NCBI GenBank assembly: GCA_029060545.1
Contig: JAIDTT010000016.1
Location: 1 to 44,139 of the forward strand
DNA from: Paramuribaculum sp.
GTDB taxonomy: Bacteria > Bacteroidota > Bacteroidia > Bacteroidales > Muribaculaceae
Length of the DNA stretch: 44,139 bases
Direction: 5' to 3'
Shown here: positions 1-6,729 of the stretch, one piece after another
Layout: the number at the start of each line of letters is the position of its first letter
Numbering within the stretch: the stretch's first letter is position 1
Made by a program: the position numbers and the translations under genes
The notes under the pieces: generated by a model
Database searches by the model: none
What the model was told of the DNA's origin: nothing
The model's input: the letters and a program-made list of their open reading frames with translations, nothing else

Positions 1-66
1 TAATCCCCTACAAATCACCGCTATTCTTCTCGTTGTTACTCATTATTCCTTGTTTTTCCCTTCCCT

Positions 67-2625
67 CTAAATACAATCTGAGAATACGTTTTTACGCATT
101 ATATTAACGGAATTAGGAATCGTGACAGAAGTCAGAGCGGAGCACCCGTCAAAAGCACCTTCACTAAGGGTTGTGACTGTATTTGGTATGGTGATTGATG
201 TTAATGCGGTGCAATCGGAGAAAGCATACTCACCAATATATATAAGTGAATCAGGCAATGATACGGATGCAAGACTTCGACAGCCATCAAACGCCTGATG
301 TCCTATATTATGTACGGCCTGAGGTATAATTACGGATGTCAGGCCAGTTTCTTCAAATGCCGAACTCCCGATCGAGGTTATCGAATTTGGCATTGATATT
401 TCTGTTAGATTTTCACACCCCGAAAATTCACTGCCAGGTATGGCCGTTACGGCACTACTGATTGTAACGCGTCTGAGCTTTTCAATATGCGAAAAATGCC
501 CGGTACCCTTTAGATTACGGCCCAAATAAAGCGTTTCTATAGGACTATCCCAAAGTGAAGGTAAATCTAATGGGATTTCTCCATCCTTAATTATTAAGGT
601 ACCAAGCTCCGACTGATAGTGTAATCCATCGCCTAATGAAGAAACTAAGCTGCCGATAGTTAAGTGCTTTTGATGCGGCGTATCATAAAAGAAACCATAA
701 TTGTCGCTGAGATTTCGTCCAATATATAATGTATCGATTGGTGAATCATAGAAAACTCCAGATTCAAGTTCGAGCACATCAGCACAATCCGCAATTTCCA
801 TCTCTGTAAGATTGGCGCAATTGGCAAAAGCGGATGAGCCGATGTTATCTACCGTTGCCGGTATTATGATTTTTGTGAGGCCGCAGTTGGAGAAAGCGTC
901 CCCGCCGATAGTTTTTACGGATGATGGAATAGCTATTGATGTCAAGCTTGTACAACCACGAAAAGTCGTGGGAGCAATATTTGAGACCATATCCCCTATA
1001 TTAACATCGTGTAGCTTACTTTGAGAATTAAAAAGACCACTGCCCCACTCCGGATTAATTATATTACGCCCGAGATAAAGGGTCTCAATAGAAGCTCGCC
1101 AGTCAAAAATACCGGAACCACATTTCAGCGGATTTTCTCCATCCGCTATAGTTACATTTTTTAATCCCGTGCAACCTTCAAACGCATACTCTGGTAACGT
1201 ATCAACGCGCGCGCTGACAGTTAATGAGTTTAACGATGTAAGGCTAAGACCATTAAAGCTTCCTAACGGAGAGTCATTGAGATTTTTGAGATTTCTACCT
1301 AAATACAATGTCTCAACATTTGATTCTCGAAGCATTGTTTTACTATTTTGTAGCTCAGTATCACCATCTGCTATAATTACATTCTTTAGGTTTTCGCAAA
1401 AGCCGAAAGCATTGCCACCTAATTCAGTCACTGTATTAGGAATGGTTACCTCTGTAAGTCCACTATTGCTGAAAGCAGAGCCCTCAATGGTTGTTACCGA
1501 TTCGGGAATGGTTATCTCAGTCAGGCTGCTGCAGCCGTAAAAAGCGCCATCTCCGATGGTGGTGACAGAATTGCCGATAATTACCGAGGCGAGGTTACTG
1601 CAATCGGAGAACGCACCACCTTCGATTGTGGTGACGGAATTCGACATAGTGACCTTCTTAAGCCCACCACACCTAAAAAAAGCATCTTGACCAATTCGTG
1701 TTACACCCTCAGGTATAGTCACAGTGTTTAGGCCTACGCAATTCGTGAATGACCAGATACCTATTTCGGTTACAGTATTAGGGATGACTAAATCAACAAT
1801 TTCCTCTCCGTCAATATAAAGATGCTTACCGAAGTATAGCGGATTCGATCCAGTCTCACCCGGAAGTTCAAACTTCATGCCACATATTTGCTCTATTGAC
1901 GAAAATTCTACTTTTTCTAAATTATCGCATTTGTTGAAATTTAAAAGTTCAAGAGATGTGACATTTGGTCCAATATATACTTCTTTAAGCGTCGAAGCTA
2001 TCTTAGAGAGTGGGCACGAAATATTACGATTAAAATGCAATTTCTCAATAGGAGAATAAGATCTGTATAAATTCAAATCAATAACAACATCCTTTTCGCC
2101 GTGCTCAACTATTATTTCCTTTAGATCTGGACCGTCAGTCTTTAAAGTAGTAACATATTTTCCAATAGTCAGACTTTTTAGATTCTCTCCCCCAATAGCA
2201 TTAGTTAAATTTCGGCCAAGATATATCGTATCTGCGTTAAGACATAGTTCAGTTGTTATGTTAATAACATTCTCGCCATCTTGAAAAATCACTTTCCGGA
2301 TAGAACATCTGCGCGGTACAATACCACCTATATCTATATGTGTTATTGTGTTAGGTATGGTTAGATTGACTAATTCTCCGGACAAAAAAGCGTTCAATCC
2401 GATACCTACAACATTATATTCGTCGTTCCCGTCTAAAGCTGTCGTGGGGATAATGACAGAACTGCCATCGGAAATACTAGTAGTAGTTGAAACCTCACAG
2501 GTTCTCTCAATGTCGCTTACTACCGTATATCCAAGTGTTTGACCCTCGTAGGTGTACTCGAAGTCTTTTGCCGATGCAGTAAATACAAAACCAATTAGGA
2601 AAAGGGATATTAGTATCTTTTTCAT
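67..2625 (-). CDS. BspA-like leucine-rich repeat surface protein
   Basis: An exported protein of 852 residues with a lipid-free signal peptide (residues 1-19, ending TASA) and then an array of LRR_5/BspA-type repeats. The repeats carry the usual core of the form LTxVTIPxSVTxIGxxAFxxC, for example around residues 285-410 and 735-850. A second unit reading ETLYLGRNL or a close variant recurs about six times between the LRR blocks. Proteins of this family in Bacteroidota are surface or secreted adhesins that bind host or bacterial ligands; the ligand cannot be told here. The protein stops inside a repeat (NVFSDC then Ile and TAG), and no C-terminal sorting domain follows in any frame of the 66 bases left in the window. 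The gene is visibly AT-richer than the genes from 3.9 kb onwards, which suggests recent acquisition or fast drift. It lies 27 bp behind the ORF at 2653-3234 and may be co-transcribed with it. Confidence 0.9.
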   Translation of the reverse strand: MKKILISLFLIGFVFTASAKDFEYTYEGQTLGYTVVSDIERTCEVSTTTSISDGSSVIIPTTALDGNDEYNVVGIGLNAFLSGELVNLTIPNTITHIDIGGIVPRRCSIRKVIFQDGENVINITTELCLNADTIYLGRNLTNAIGGENLKSLTIGKYVTTLKTDGPDLKEIIVEHGEKDVVIDLNLYRSYSPIEKLHFNRNISCPLSKIASTLKEVYIGPNVTSLELLNFNKCDNLEKVEFSSIEQICGMKFELPGETGSNPLYFGKHLYIDGEEIVDLVIPNTVTEIGIWSFTNCVGLNTVTIPEGVTRIGQDAFFRCGGLKKVTMSNSVTTIEGGAFSDCSNLASVIIGNSVTTIGDGAFYGCSSLTEITIPESVTTIEGSAFSNSGLTEVTIPNTVTELGGNAFGFCENLKNVIIADGDTELQNSKTMLRESNVETLYLGRNLKNLNDSPLGSFNGLSLTSLNSLTVSARVDTLPEYAFEGCTGLKNVTIADGENPLKCGSGIFDWRASIETLYLGRNIINPEWGSGLFNSQSKLHDVNIGDMVSNIAPTTFRGCTSLTSIAIPSSVKTIGGDAFSNCGLTKIIIPATVDNIGSSAFANCANLTEMEIADCADVLELESGVFYDSPIDTLYIGRNLSDNYGFFYDTPHQKHLTIGSLVSSLGDGLHYQSELGTLIIKDGEIPLDLPSLWDSPIETLYLGRNLKGTGHFSHIEKLRRVTISSAVTAIPGSEFSGCENLTEISMPNSITSIGSSAFEETGLTSVIIPQAVHNIGHQAFDGCRSLASVSLPDSLIYIGEYAFSDCTALTSITIPNTVTTLSEGAFDGCSALTSVTIPNSVNIMRKNVFSDCI

Positions 2626-2652
2626 ATATGGGGAATAATTTGATCGGGGATG

Positions 2653-3234
2653 CTATTTTATTTCTAATACAGGTAGGTCATTGGAGATCTTGCGATAGAT
2701 GCGCACTCCTACAAGGTCGGTAAGGGTCAGATCTATCTGATATACACCGATGAATTTGTATGGTGCGCCTAACCGGTTACGCCAAAATGTGATGCGTAAT
2801 CTGTTTGCCTCAGCAGGTGCGCTATCTACATGAGCCTGATTGGTATCTGCGCATTTGTTGCGCTCTACAATCCACATATCGTCGGCTGATTTCCTGTTTT
2901 CCCAACTATTTTTAGATACGGCGGCATCTGTCGGAGTCCATACCATATATTGTCCTTCGTAGCACGGTACGTCACCTCCGCCATCTTTACGCGAATCCTT
3001 TACTATAACATTGTATTGACTGCATACCCCTTTTATTGTGGTTTGAGCCTTATGGGATATGGCCAAAGGATAATATTCCATAGTAAATTTGTAGCCATCG
3101 GGCTCTCTACTCCGGCATTGGATAATCGATTGGTAAAAAACGAAAAGCGTGAGAGTCTGTATCTCTACTCGTCTCACGTTCAGAGGCTCTGGAATGCCTT
3201 TCGGAATGAAACGAGCAGTTAGAGCCTCACGCAA
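2653..3234 (-). CDS. Hypothetical protein, possibly a fragment with a PUA-like C-terminus
   Basis: I do not recognise this protein with confidence. The longest reading starts at a TTG (3232-3234) and gives 193 residues; the first ATG is at 3079-3081 and gives 142. The part after that ATG looks most protein-like. It contains YMVWTPTDAAV and a C-terminal stretch YKFIGVYQIDL followed by IYRKIS, which reminds me of PUA-like or EVE-like domains attached to restriction-type nucleases; this is a weak impression, not an identification. The 51 residues before the ATG look less coding. The frame closes at 3247-3249 with a stop, so the gene may be the 3' remnant of a longer one. A good promoter lies upstream at 3390-3420. 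Confidence 0.45.
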   Translation of the reverse strand: MREALTARFIPKGIPEPLNVRRVEIQTLTLFVFYQSIIQCRSREPDGYKFTMEYYPLAISHKAQTTIKGVCSQYNVIVKDSRKDGGGDVPCYEGQYMVWTPTDAAVSKNSWENRKSADDMWIVERNKCADTNQAHVDSAPAEANRLRITFWRNRLGAPYKFIGVYQIDLTLTDLVGVRIYRKISNDLPVLEIK

Positions 3235-3362
3235 GTTATGTGGATATCAATGGATATTCACGAACGAAAGGCATCCATCACTGCATCATTTGACCTTGAT
3301 TGAAATTTTCCAGATTTCTGAACGTCAAATGAGCGTCGATAAACGCTTTTGAATTATGTCTT

Positions 3363-3385
3363 GCAGACCATCAAGCCTGGTCTGC
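3363..3385 (-). promoter_or_regulatory. 8-bp inverted repeat at the predicted transcript start
   Basis: GCAGACCA (3363-3370) and TGGTCTGC (3378-3385) form a perfect 8-bp inverted repeat with a 7-base loop. It begins about where the minus-strand promoter at 3390-3420 should start transcription. It could be an operator dyad or a 5'-end RNA hairpin; the sequence does not decide between these. Confidence 0.45.
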
Positions 3386-3389
3386 GGTA

Positions 3390-3420
3390 CAAAGATAATT
3401 AAAAGATGCACAATGCGCAA
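3390..3420 (-). promoter_or_regulatory. Bacteroidota-type promoter, TTG-N20-TATCTTTG
   Basis: Read on the minus strand, TTG (3418-3420) and TATCTTTG (3390-3397) are 20 bases apart and match the major sigma factor consensus of Bacteroidota. It points at the ORF at 2653-3234 and the LRR gene behind it. The upstream element lies inside the short repeat GATGCAC-type cluster at 3405-3443. Confidence 0.7.
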
Positions 3421-3443
3421 TACTTGATGCACGATGCACGATT
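3405..3443. repeat. GATGCAC-type short repeat cluster, copy 1
   Basis: Degenerate direct repeats of the type GATGCACRAT follow one another here, including CACAATGCGC and two adjacent GATGCAC units. A related cluster with the same CACAATGCGC core and the same order of GATGC units lies at 44069-44102, at the other end of the window and also upstream of a minus-strand gene. Confidence 0.55.
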
Positions 3444-3460
3444 CTGCGGCAGGTGCTAGG

Positions 3461-3487
3461 GCGGAAGATTTGAAAATCTTCCCTACA
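3461..3487. repeat. REP-like palindrome, copy 1
   Basis: GGAAGATTT (3463-3471) and AAATCTTCC (3474-3482) form a perfect 9-bp stem with a 2-base centre, followed by CCCTACA. All 27 bases from 3461 to 3487 recur exactly at 3787-3813. Confidence 0.8.
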
Positions 3488-3583
3488 TGGTATTCGGATC
3501 GAGTTGCTTGTCGGAGGCAGGCGCCTGCGGCGCTGAAGCCTCCCGTCCTGGCTCACGCAGTAAAATGGGGATGGGCGATGCTA

Positions 3584-3606
3584 ACGTGCCGAAGGCACGT
3601 CCCTAC
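3584..3606. repeat. GAA-loop hairpin with CCCTAC tail
   Basis: ACGTGCC (3584-3590), loop GAA, GGCACGT (3594-3600), followed by CCCTAC. It shares the tail of the palindromes at 3461 and 3787 and the GAA loop of the hairpin at 3674, so it looks like a member of the same family of short intergenic elements. Confidence 0.65.
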
Positions 3607-3661
3607 GAGTGAGGCTGGTAATCAATATGTTGTGTCATAATGGCGTATTGCGTAGCATGGA

Positions 3662-3698
3662 GCGGACGCTTCAGCGGCGGAACGCCGCCTGCTTCCGC
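3662..3698. repeat. Nested hairpin with GAA loop
   Basis: An inner stem GCGGCG/CGCCGC (3674-3679 and 3683-3688) closes on a GAA loop. An outer stem GCGGA/TCCGC (3662-3666 and 3694-3698), extended by two further pairs after one mismatch, surrounds it. Confidence 0.55.
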
Positions 3699-3786
3699 AT
3701 TTCTTGCATGACTGCTTGTCGGAGCCAGGATTGCTGCGCAATCTGTAGGCTCCGTTACGTGCTGACGCAATACGTTGATTGGCAAC

Positions 3787-3813
3787 GCGGAAGATTTGAA
3801 AATCTTCCCTACA
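3787..3813. repeat. REP-like palindrome, copy 2
   Basis: This is an exact 27-bp copy of 3461-3487: a 9-bp stem GGAAGATTT/AAATCTTCC around GA, followed by CCCTACA. Confidence 0.8.
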
Positions 3814-3929
3814 AGGCTCCGGTCCATGCTGACGCAGTGGAATCCATCGGACGGGTCGGACATGGCGGACGGGTCGGAGGGGTGTGGAGAAGCCTGGTGG
3901 GACAAAGGTAGGGCGGAATTGGAGGGGGA

Positions 3930-5381
3930 TTATTTGGTCCAGAAGCTGCGGGAGAAGAGGATGAGGACGGTGAAGATTTCAAGACGACCGATGAGCATCA
4001 ACAGGGACATGCACCACTTGCCGGCTACGGGGATGAGTTCGTAGCCGCTGCCGTAGGAGGTGTTGGAAACGCAGTTGAAGGAGGTGAGGAAGGCCGAAAG
4101 CATGGGCATACCAAGGGCGGTGAGCAATACGCCGCCTACGATCATCACCATGAGGTAGAGGCAGATGAAGGCTACGACTTTCGATACGATGTCGGGCGAG
4201 ATGATTTTTCCGCCGAGGCGTACGCTGCAGATGGTGTTGGGACGCATGCAGCGATAGATCTCATTGGAGGAGTGCTTCACGAGCACTACCATGCGGTCGA
4301 GCTTGGCGCCGCCGCTGGTGGAGCCGGCGCAAGCGCCTGAAAACATCAGAAGGAAGATGAGGGCTACGCCGAAGCTGCCCCACACTTCGATGTCGCACAC
4401 CACAAGTCCGGTGGATGTGATGGCGCTCACTACAGTGAAGAGTGGATCGACGATGAGCGACTCCCAGCCGCTATAACGACCGGTGACGAGCAGGCTCACG
4501 AGTATCATGAGGTAGACGGCGAGGATCACTCCGATATATATGCGGAATATCTCGTTTTGCCACAGTGGGCGTCGGTCGCCGTGGAGTAGCTTATAGATGA
4601 GTGCGAAGCTGGTACCGCCGAGAAACATGAAGATGAGCACTACGATATCGGCGTAGGTGGAGTGGAAGTGGGCGAGGCTGTCGGTGTAGGTGGAGAAGCC
4701 GCCGGTCGACATGGTGGAGAAGGCGTGGCAGGCGCTCTGATATAGATCCATAGGGCTGAGCCACAGCAGACCGACAAGGGCTATGGTGAGGATGCAATAG
4801 ACTCCCCAGAGGCCTTTGGCTGTCTGCGACACTCGCGGACGCAATTTCTCATGGGTGATACCGGTGACTTCGGCATTGAACATCTGCATACCGCCTGAGT
4901 GGTTGAGCATGGGGATTACGGCGAGGGTGAAGAGGATGATACCCATGCCGCCGATCCACTGGATAAGGCATCGCCAGAAGTTGACGGTGTGGGAGAAGCT
5001 CTCGACGGCGGATGCTACGGTGCAGCCGGTAGTGGTGAAGCCCGACATCGATTCAAAGAAGGCGTCGGTGACGGTCATGGGATTCCGGCAGAGCATAAGC
5101 GGTATGACGCTGAATGCCGAGAATACTACCCACACGAGAGCCGTGAGCAGAAAGGCTTCGTACTTGCCCATATCGCGTGTGGAGCGACGCAGGCAGGCGC
5201 TGAGCACGACGCTCGACAGGGCGGTGGCGCCGGCTCCGATGATGAATGCCCAGCCGTCGGGCTCATCGTAGTAAAGGCCTACGGCTCCGGGCATAAGCAT
5301 GAAGAGTGCCTCGATGCCGAGAAGCCAGCCGAGGATGCGGAATACTATGGCGTAGTTGATATGACGTAGTGCCCGGGCCAT
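3930..5381 (-). CDS. trkH: TrkH-family potassium uptake channel subunit
   Basis: A 483-residue polytopic inner-membrane protein of the TrkH/KtrB superfamily, the K+-conducting subunit of a Trk/Ktr uptake system. The four P-loop filter segments are visible as TTTGCT (about residue 116), STGGFS (about 226), TSTGLV (about 322) and NTSYGSG (near 442), and the protein ends with the family GRLEIFTVL segment. Length is normal (E. coli TrkH 483). It is the last gene of an operon and starts 10 bp behind trkA, which encodes its regulatory ring. Downstream lies the palindrome mosaic rather than a clear terminator. Confidence 0.95.
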   Translation of the reverse strand: MARALRHINYAIVFRILGWLLGIEALFMLMPGAVGLYYDEPDGWAFIIGAGATALSSVVLSACLRRSTRDMGKYEAFLLTALVWVVFSAFSVIPLMLCRNPMTVTDAFFESMSGFTTTGCTVASAVESFSHTVNFWRCLIQWIGGMGIILFTLAVIPMLNHSGGMQMFNAEVTGITHEKLRPRVSQTAKGLWGVYCILTIALVGLLWLSPMDLYQSACHAFSTMSTGGFSTYTDSLAHFHSTYADIVVLIFMFLGGTSFALIYKLLHGDRRPLWQNEIFRIYIGVILAVYLMILVSLLVTGRYSGWESLIVDPLFTVVSAITSTGLVVCDIEVWGSFGVALIFLLMFSGACAGSTSGGAKLDRMVVLVKHSSNEIYRCMRPNTICSVRLGGKIISPDIVSKVVAFICLYLMVMIVGGVLLTALGMPMLSAFLTSFNCVSNTSYGSGYELIPVAGKWCMSLLMLIGRLEIFTVLILFSRSFWTK

Positions 5382-5391
5382 CGCGGTGAGA

Positions 5392-6729
5392 TCAGCTGAA
5401 GAGACGTTCGACTTTATGGATGATGCCGGCCACGCAGAATATTACGACGTGGTCGCCGGGATTGATCACAGTGTTACCGCCTACGAGCATACCGGTGCCG
5501 TCGGCGCGGATGAGTCCGGCGATGTTCATACCCACGGGGAGATGAAGGTCTTTCACGGGCGCTTTGGTGACTTTGGCTCCGGGACGTACTTCGATCTCGG
5601 CTACATCGGCGTCGGCAAGGGCCATGAACTTCGACGACTCGGTGTCGGAGTCGAGAAGCATCTGGAATACGCGGGCCGAGGCGAGAAGTTTCTTATTGAT
5701 GATGGTGCCGATATTGAGGTTTTCGGCCTGTGATATGAACTGGATATCCTCGACTTCGGCGATGGTCTTGAGTACGCCATGCTCCTTGGAGGTAAGGCAG
5801 GTGAGGATGTTGGACTCGGAGCGGTCGGAAAGGGCGATGAAGGCATCGGCTTCGGTGATGCCCTCTTCGCGGAGCACTTCGATGTCGCGACCGTCGGCAT
5901 TGACGATCACGGCGTCGGGACATAGCTCTGCAAGACGGTTGCACCGGTCGCGATCCTCCTCTATAATGGTAAACCGGTAGATATCGGGAGCCATATTGAC
6001 GAGGCGCACGGCGATGGGACTTCCGCCCATCACGAGCACGCGGCGTATGCTTATCTCCTGCTTGCCCGACATACGGCACAACTCGTCGACGCCCTCGGGG
6101 ACGGTAGTGAAATAGACGATATCGCCCGACTCGATGGTGTCGTTGCCTCGGGGCATGATGGTCTCATGGCGGCGCTTGATGGCGGATACGTGGAAGTTGT
6201 GGGAAAGGGTGGAGAGGTCGCGGAGACGCAGCCCGGCAAACTCACTGTTGTCGCGTATCTTGAGGCCGACTACAATCAGACGGCCTTCGTGGATTTCAAA
6301 CCAGTTGCGCACCCAGTTGCGTTCGAGTGCCTTGAGTATCTCGCGGGCTGCAAGGTATTCGGGATAGATCATCACGTCGACGCCCTGACGGGAGAAAAAG
6401 CCGGCATTCTCCTTGCGCATGAACTCGTAGTTGTCGATACGCGCCACGGTGCGCTTGGCTCCCAGACTTTTGGCCATGGAGCAAGCCACTACATTGGTGG
6501 TCTCCTCGACGGTGACGGCCACGAAGAGGTCGCAATCGGACACGCGGGCTTCGCGGAGTACTTCGAAGGATATAGGATTGCCCCGGAGGGTGAGCAGATT
6601 GCAGCTACCATCGAGCTGTGAGAGCTTGCGCTGATTGGCATCGATGATGGTGATGTCCTGATTCTCGCCCGATAGAAGTCGCGCCAGATGAGATCCTACT
6701 TGTCCTGCTCCTGCTATTACAATTTTCAT
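5392..6729 (-). CDS. trkA: TrkA, NAD-binding regulator of the Trk potassium channel
   Basis: Cytoplasmic regulator of TrkH with duplicated RCK units: a Rossmann N-domain with GAGQVGSHLA at residues 7-16, a TrkA-C domain, and a second Rossmann half starting at VLVMGGSPIAV near residue 230. NAD(H) or nucleotide binding to the ring gates K+ flux. I use the ATG at 6727-6729, which overlaps the dxs stop in an ATGA junction and puts the nucleotide-binding loop at the N-terminus (445 residues); the in-frame ATG at 6789 would add 20 residues lying inside the 3' end of dxs. Both K+ genes are translationally coupled to dxs. Confidence 0.95.
   Translation of the reverse strand: MKIVIAGAGQVGSHLARLLSGENQDITIIDANQRKLSQLDGSCNLLTLRGNPISFEVLREARVSDCDLFVAVTVEETTNVVACSMAKSLGAKRTVARIDNYEFMRKENAGFFSRQGVDVMIYPEYLAAREILKALERNWVRNWFEIHEGRLIVVGLKIRDNSEFAGLRLRDLSTLSHNFHVSAIKRRHETIMPRGNDTIESGDIVYFTTVPEGVDELCRMSGKQEISIRRVLVMGGSPIAVRLVNMAPDIYRFTIIEEDRDRCNRLAELCPDAVIVNADGRDIEVLREEGITEADAFIALSDRSESNILTCLTSKEHGVLKTIAEVEDIQFISQAENLNIGTIINKKLLASARVFQMLLDSDTESSKFMALADADVAEIEVRPGAKVTKAPVKDLHLPVGMNIAGLIRADGTGMLVGGNTVINPGDHVVIFCVAGIIHKVERLFS

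Larger units (their letters stand above)
3235..3929. other. Non-coding mosaic with REP-like palindromes
   Basis: About 700 bases without a credible gene, between the unknown ORF and the end of trkH. It contains two exact 27-bp copies of a palindrome (3461-3487 and 3787-3813), hairpins with GAA loops (3584-3600 and 3674-3688), a 12-bp perfect palindrome GCAGGCGCCTGC at 3517-3528 inside a wider GGAGGC/GCCTCC stem (3513-3543), and two 13-bp copies of CGGACGGGTCGGA (3848-3860 and 3866-3878). Three of the palindromes are followed directly by CCCTAC. Open frames here are short, occur on both strands and follow the palindromes, so I treat them as spurious. A minus-strand promoter sits at 3390-3420. 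Confidence 0.7.

Noticed and set aside
1-66. Short frame after the LRR gene stop
   Set aside because: At most a dozen codons, no link to the LRR array, and too close to the window edge to judge.
3848-3878. Two direct copies of CGGACGGGTCGGA taken as the start of a CRISPR array
   Set aside because: Only two copies with a 5-base gap and no further repeats or cas genes; it is a simple tandem duplication.
3603-3905. Short frames on both strands in the palindrome mosaic
   Set aside because: Their translations (for example REDFQIF and GKIFKSSA) come from the repeated palindromes themselves, and similar peptides can be expected wherever the element occurs.
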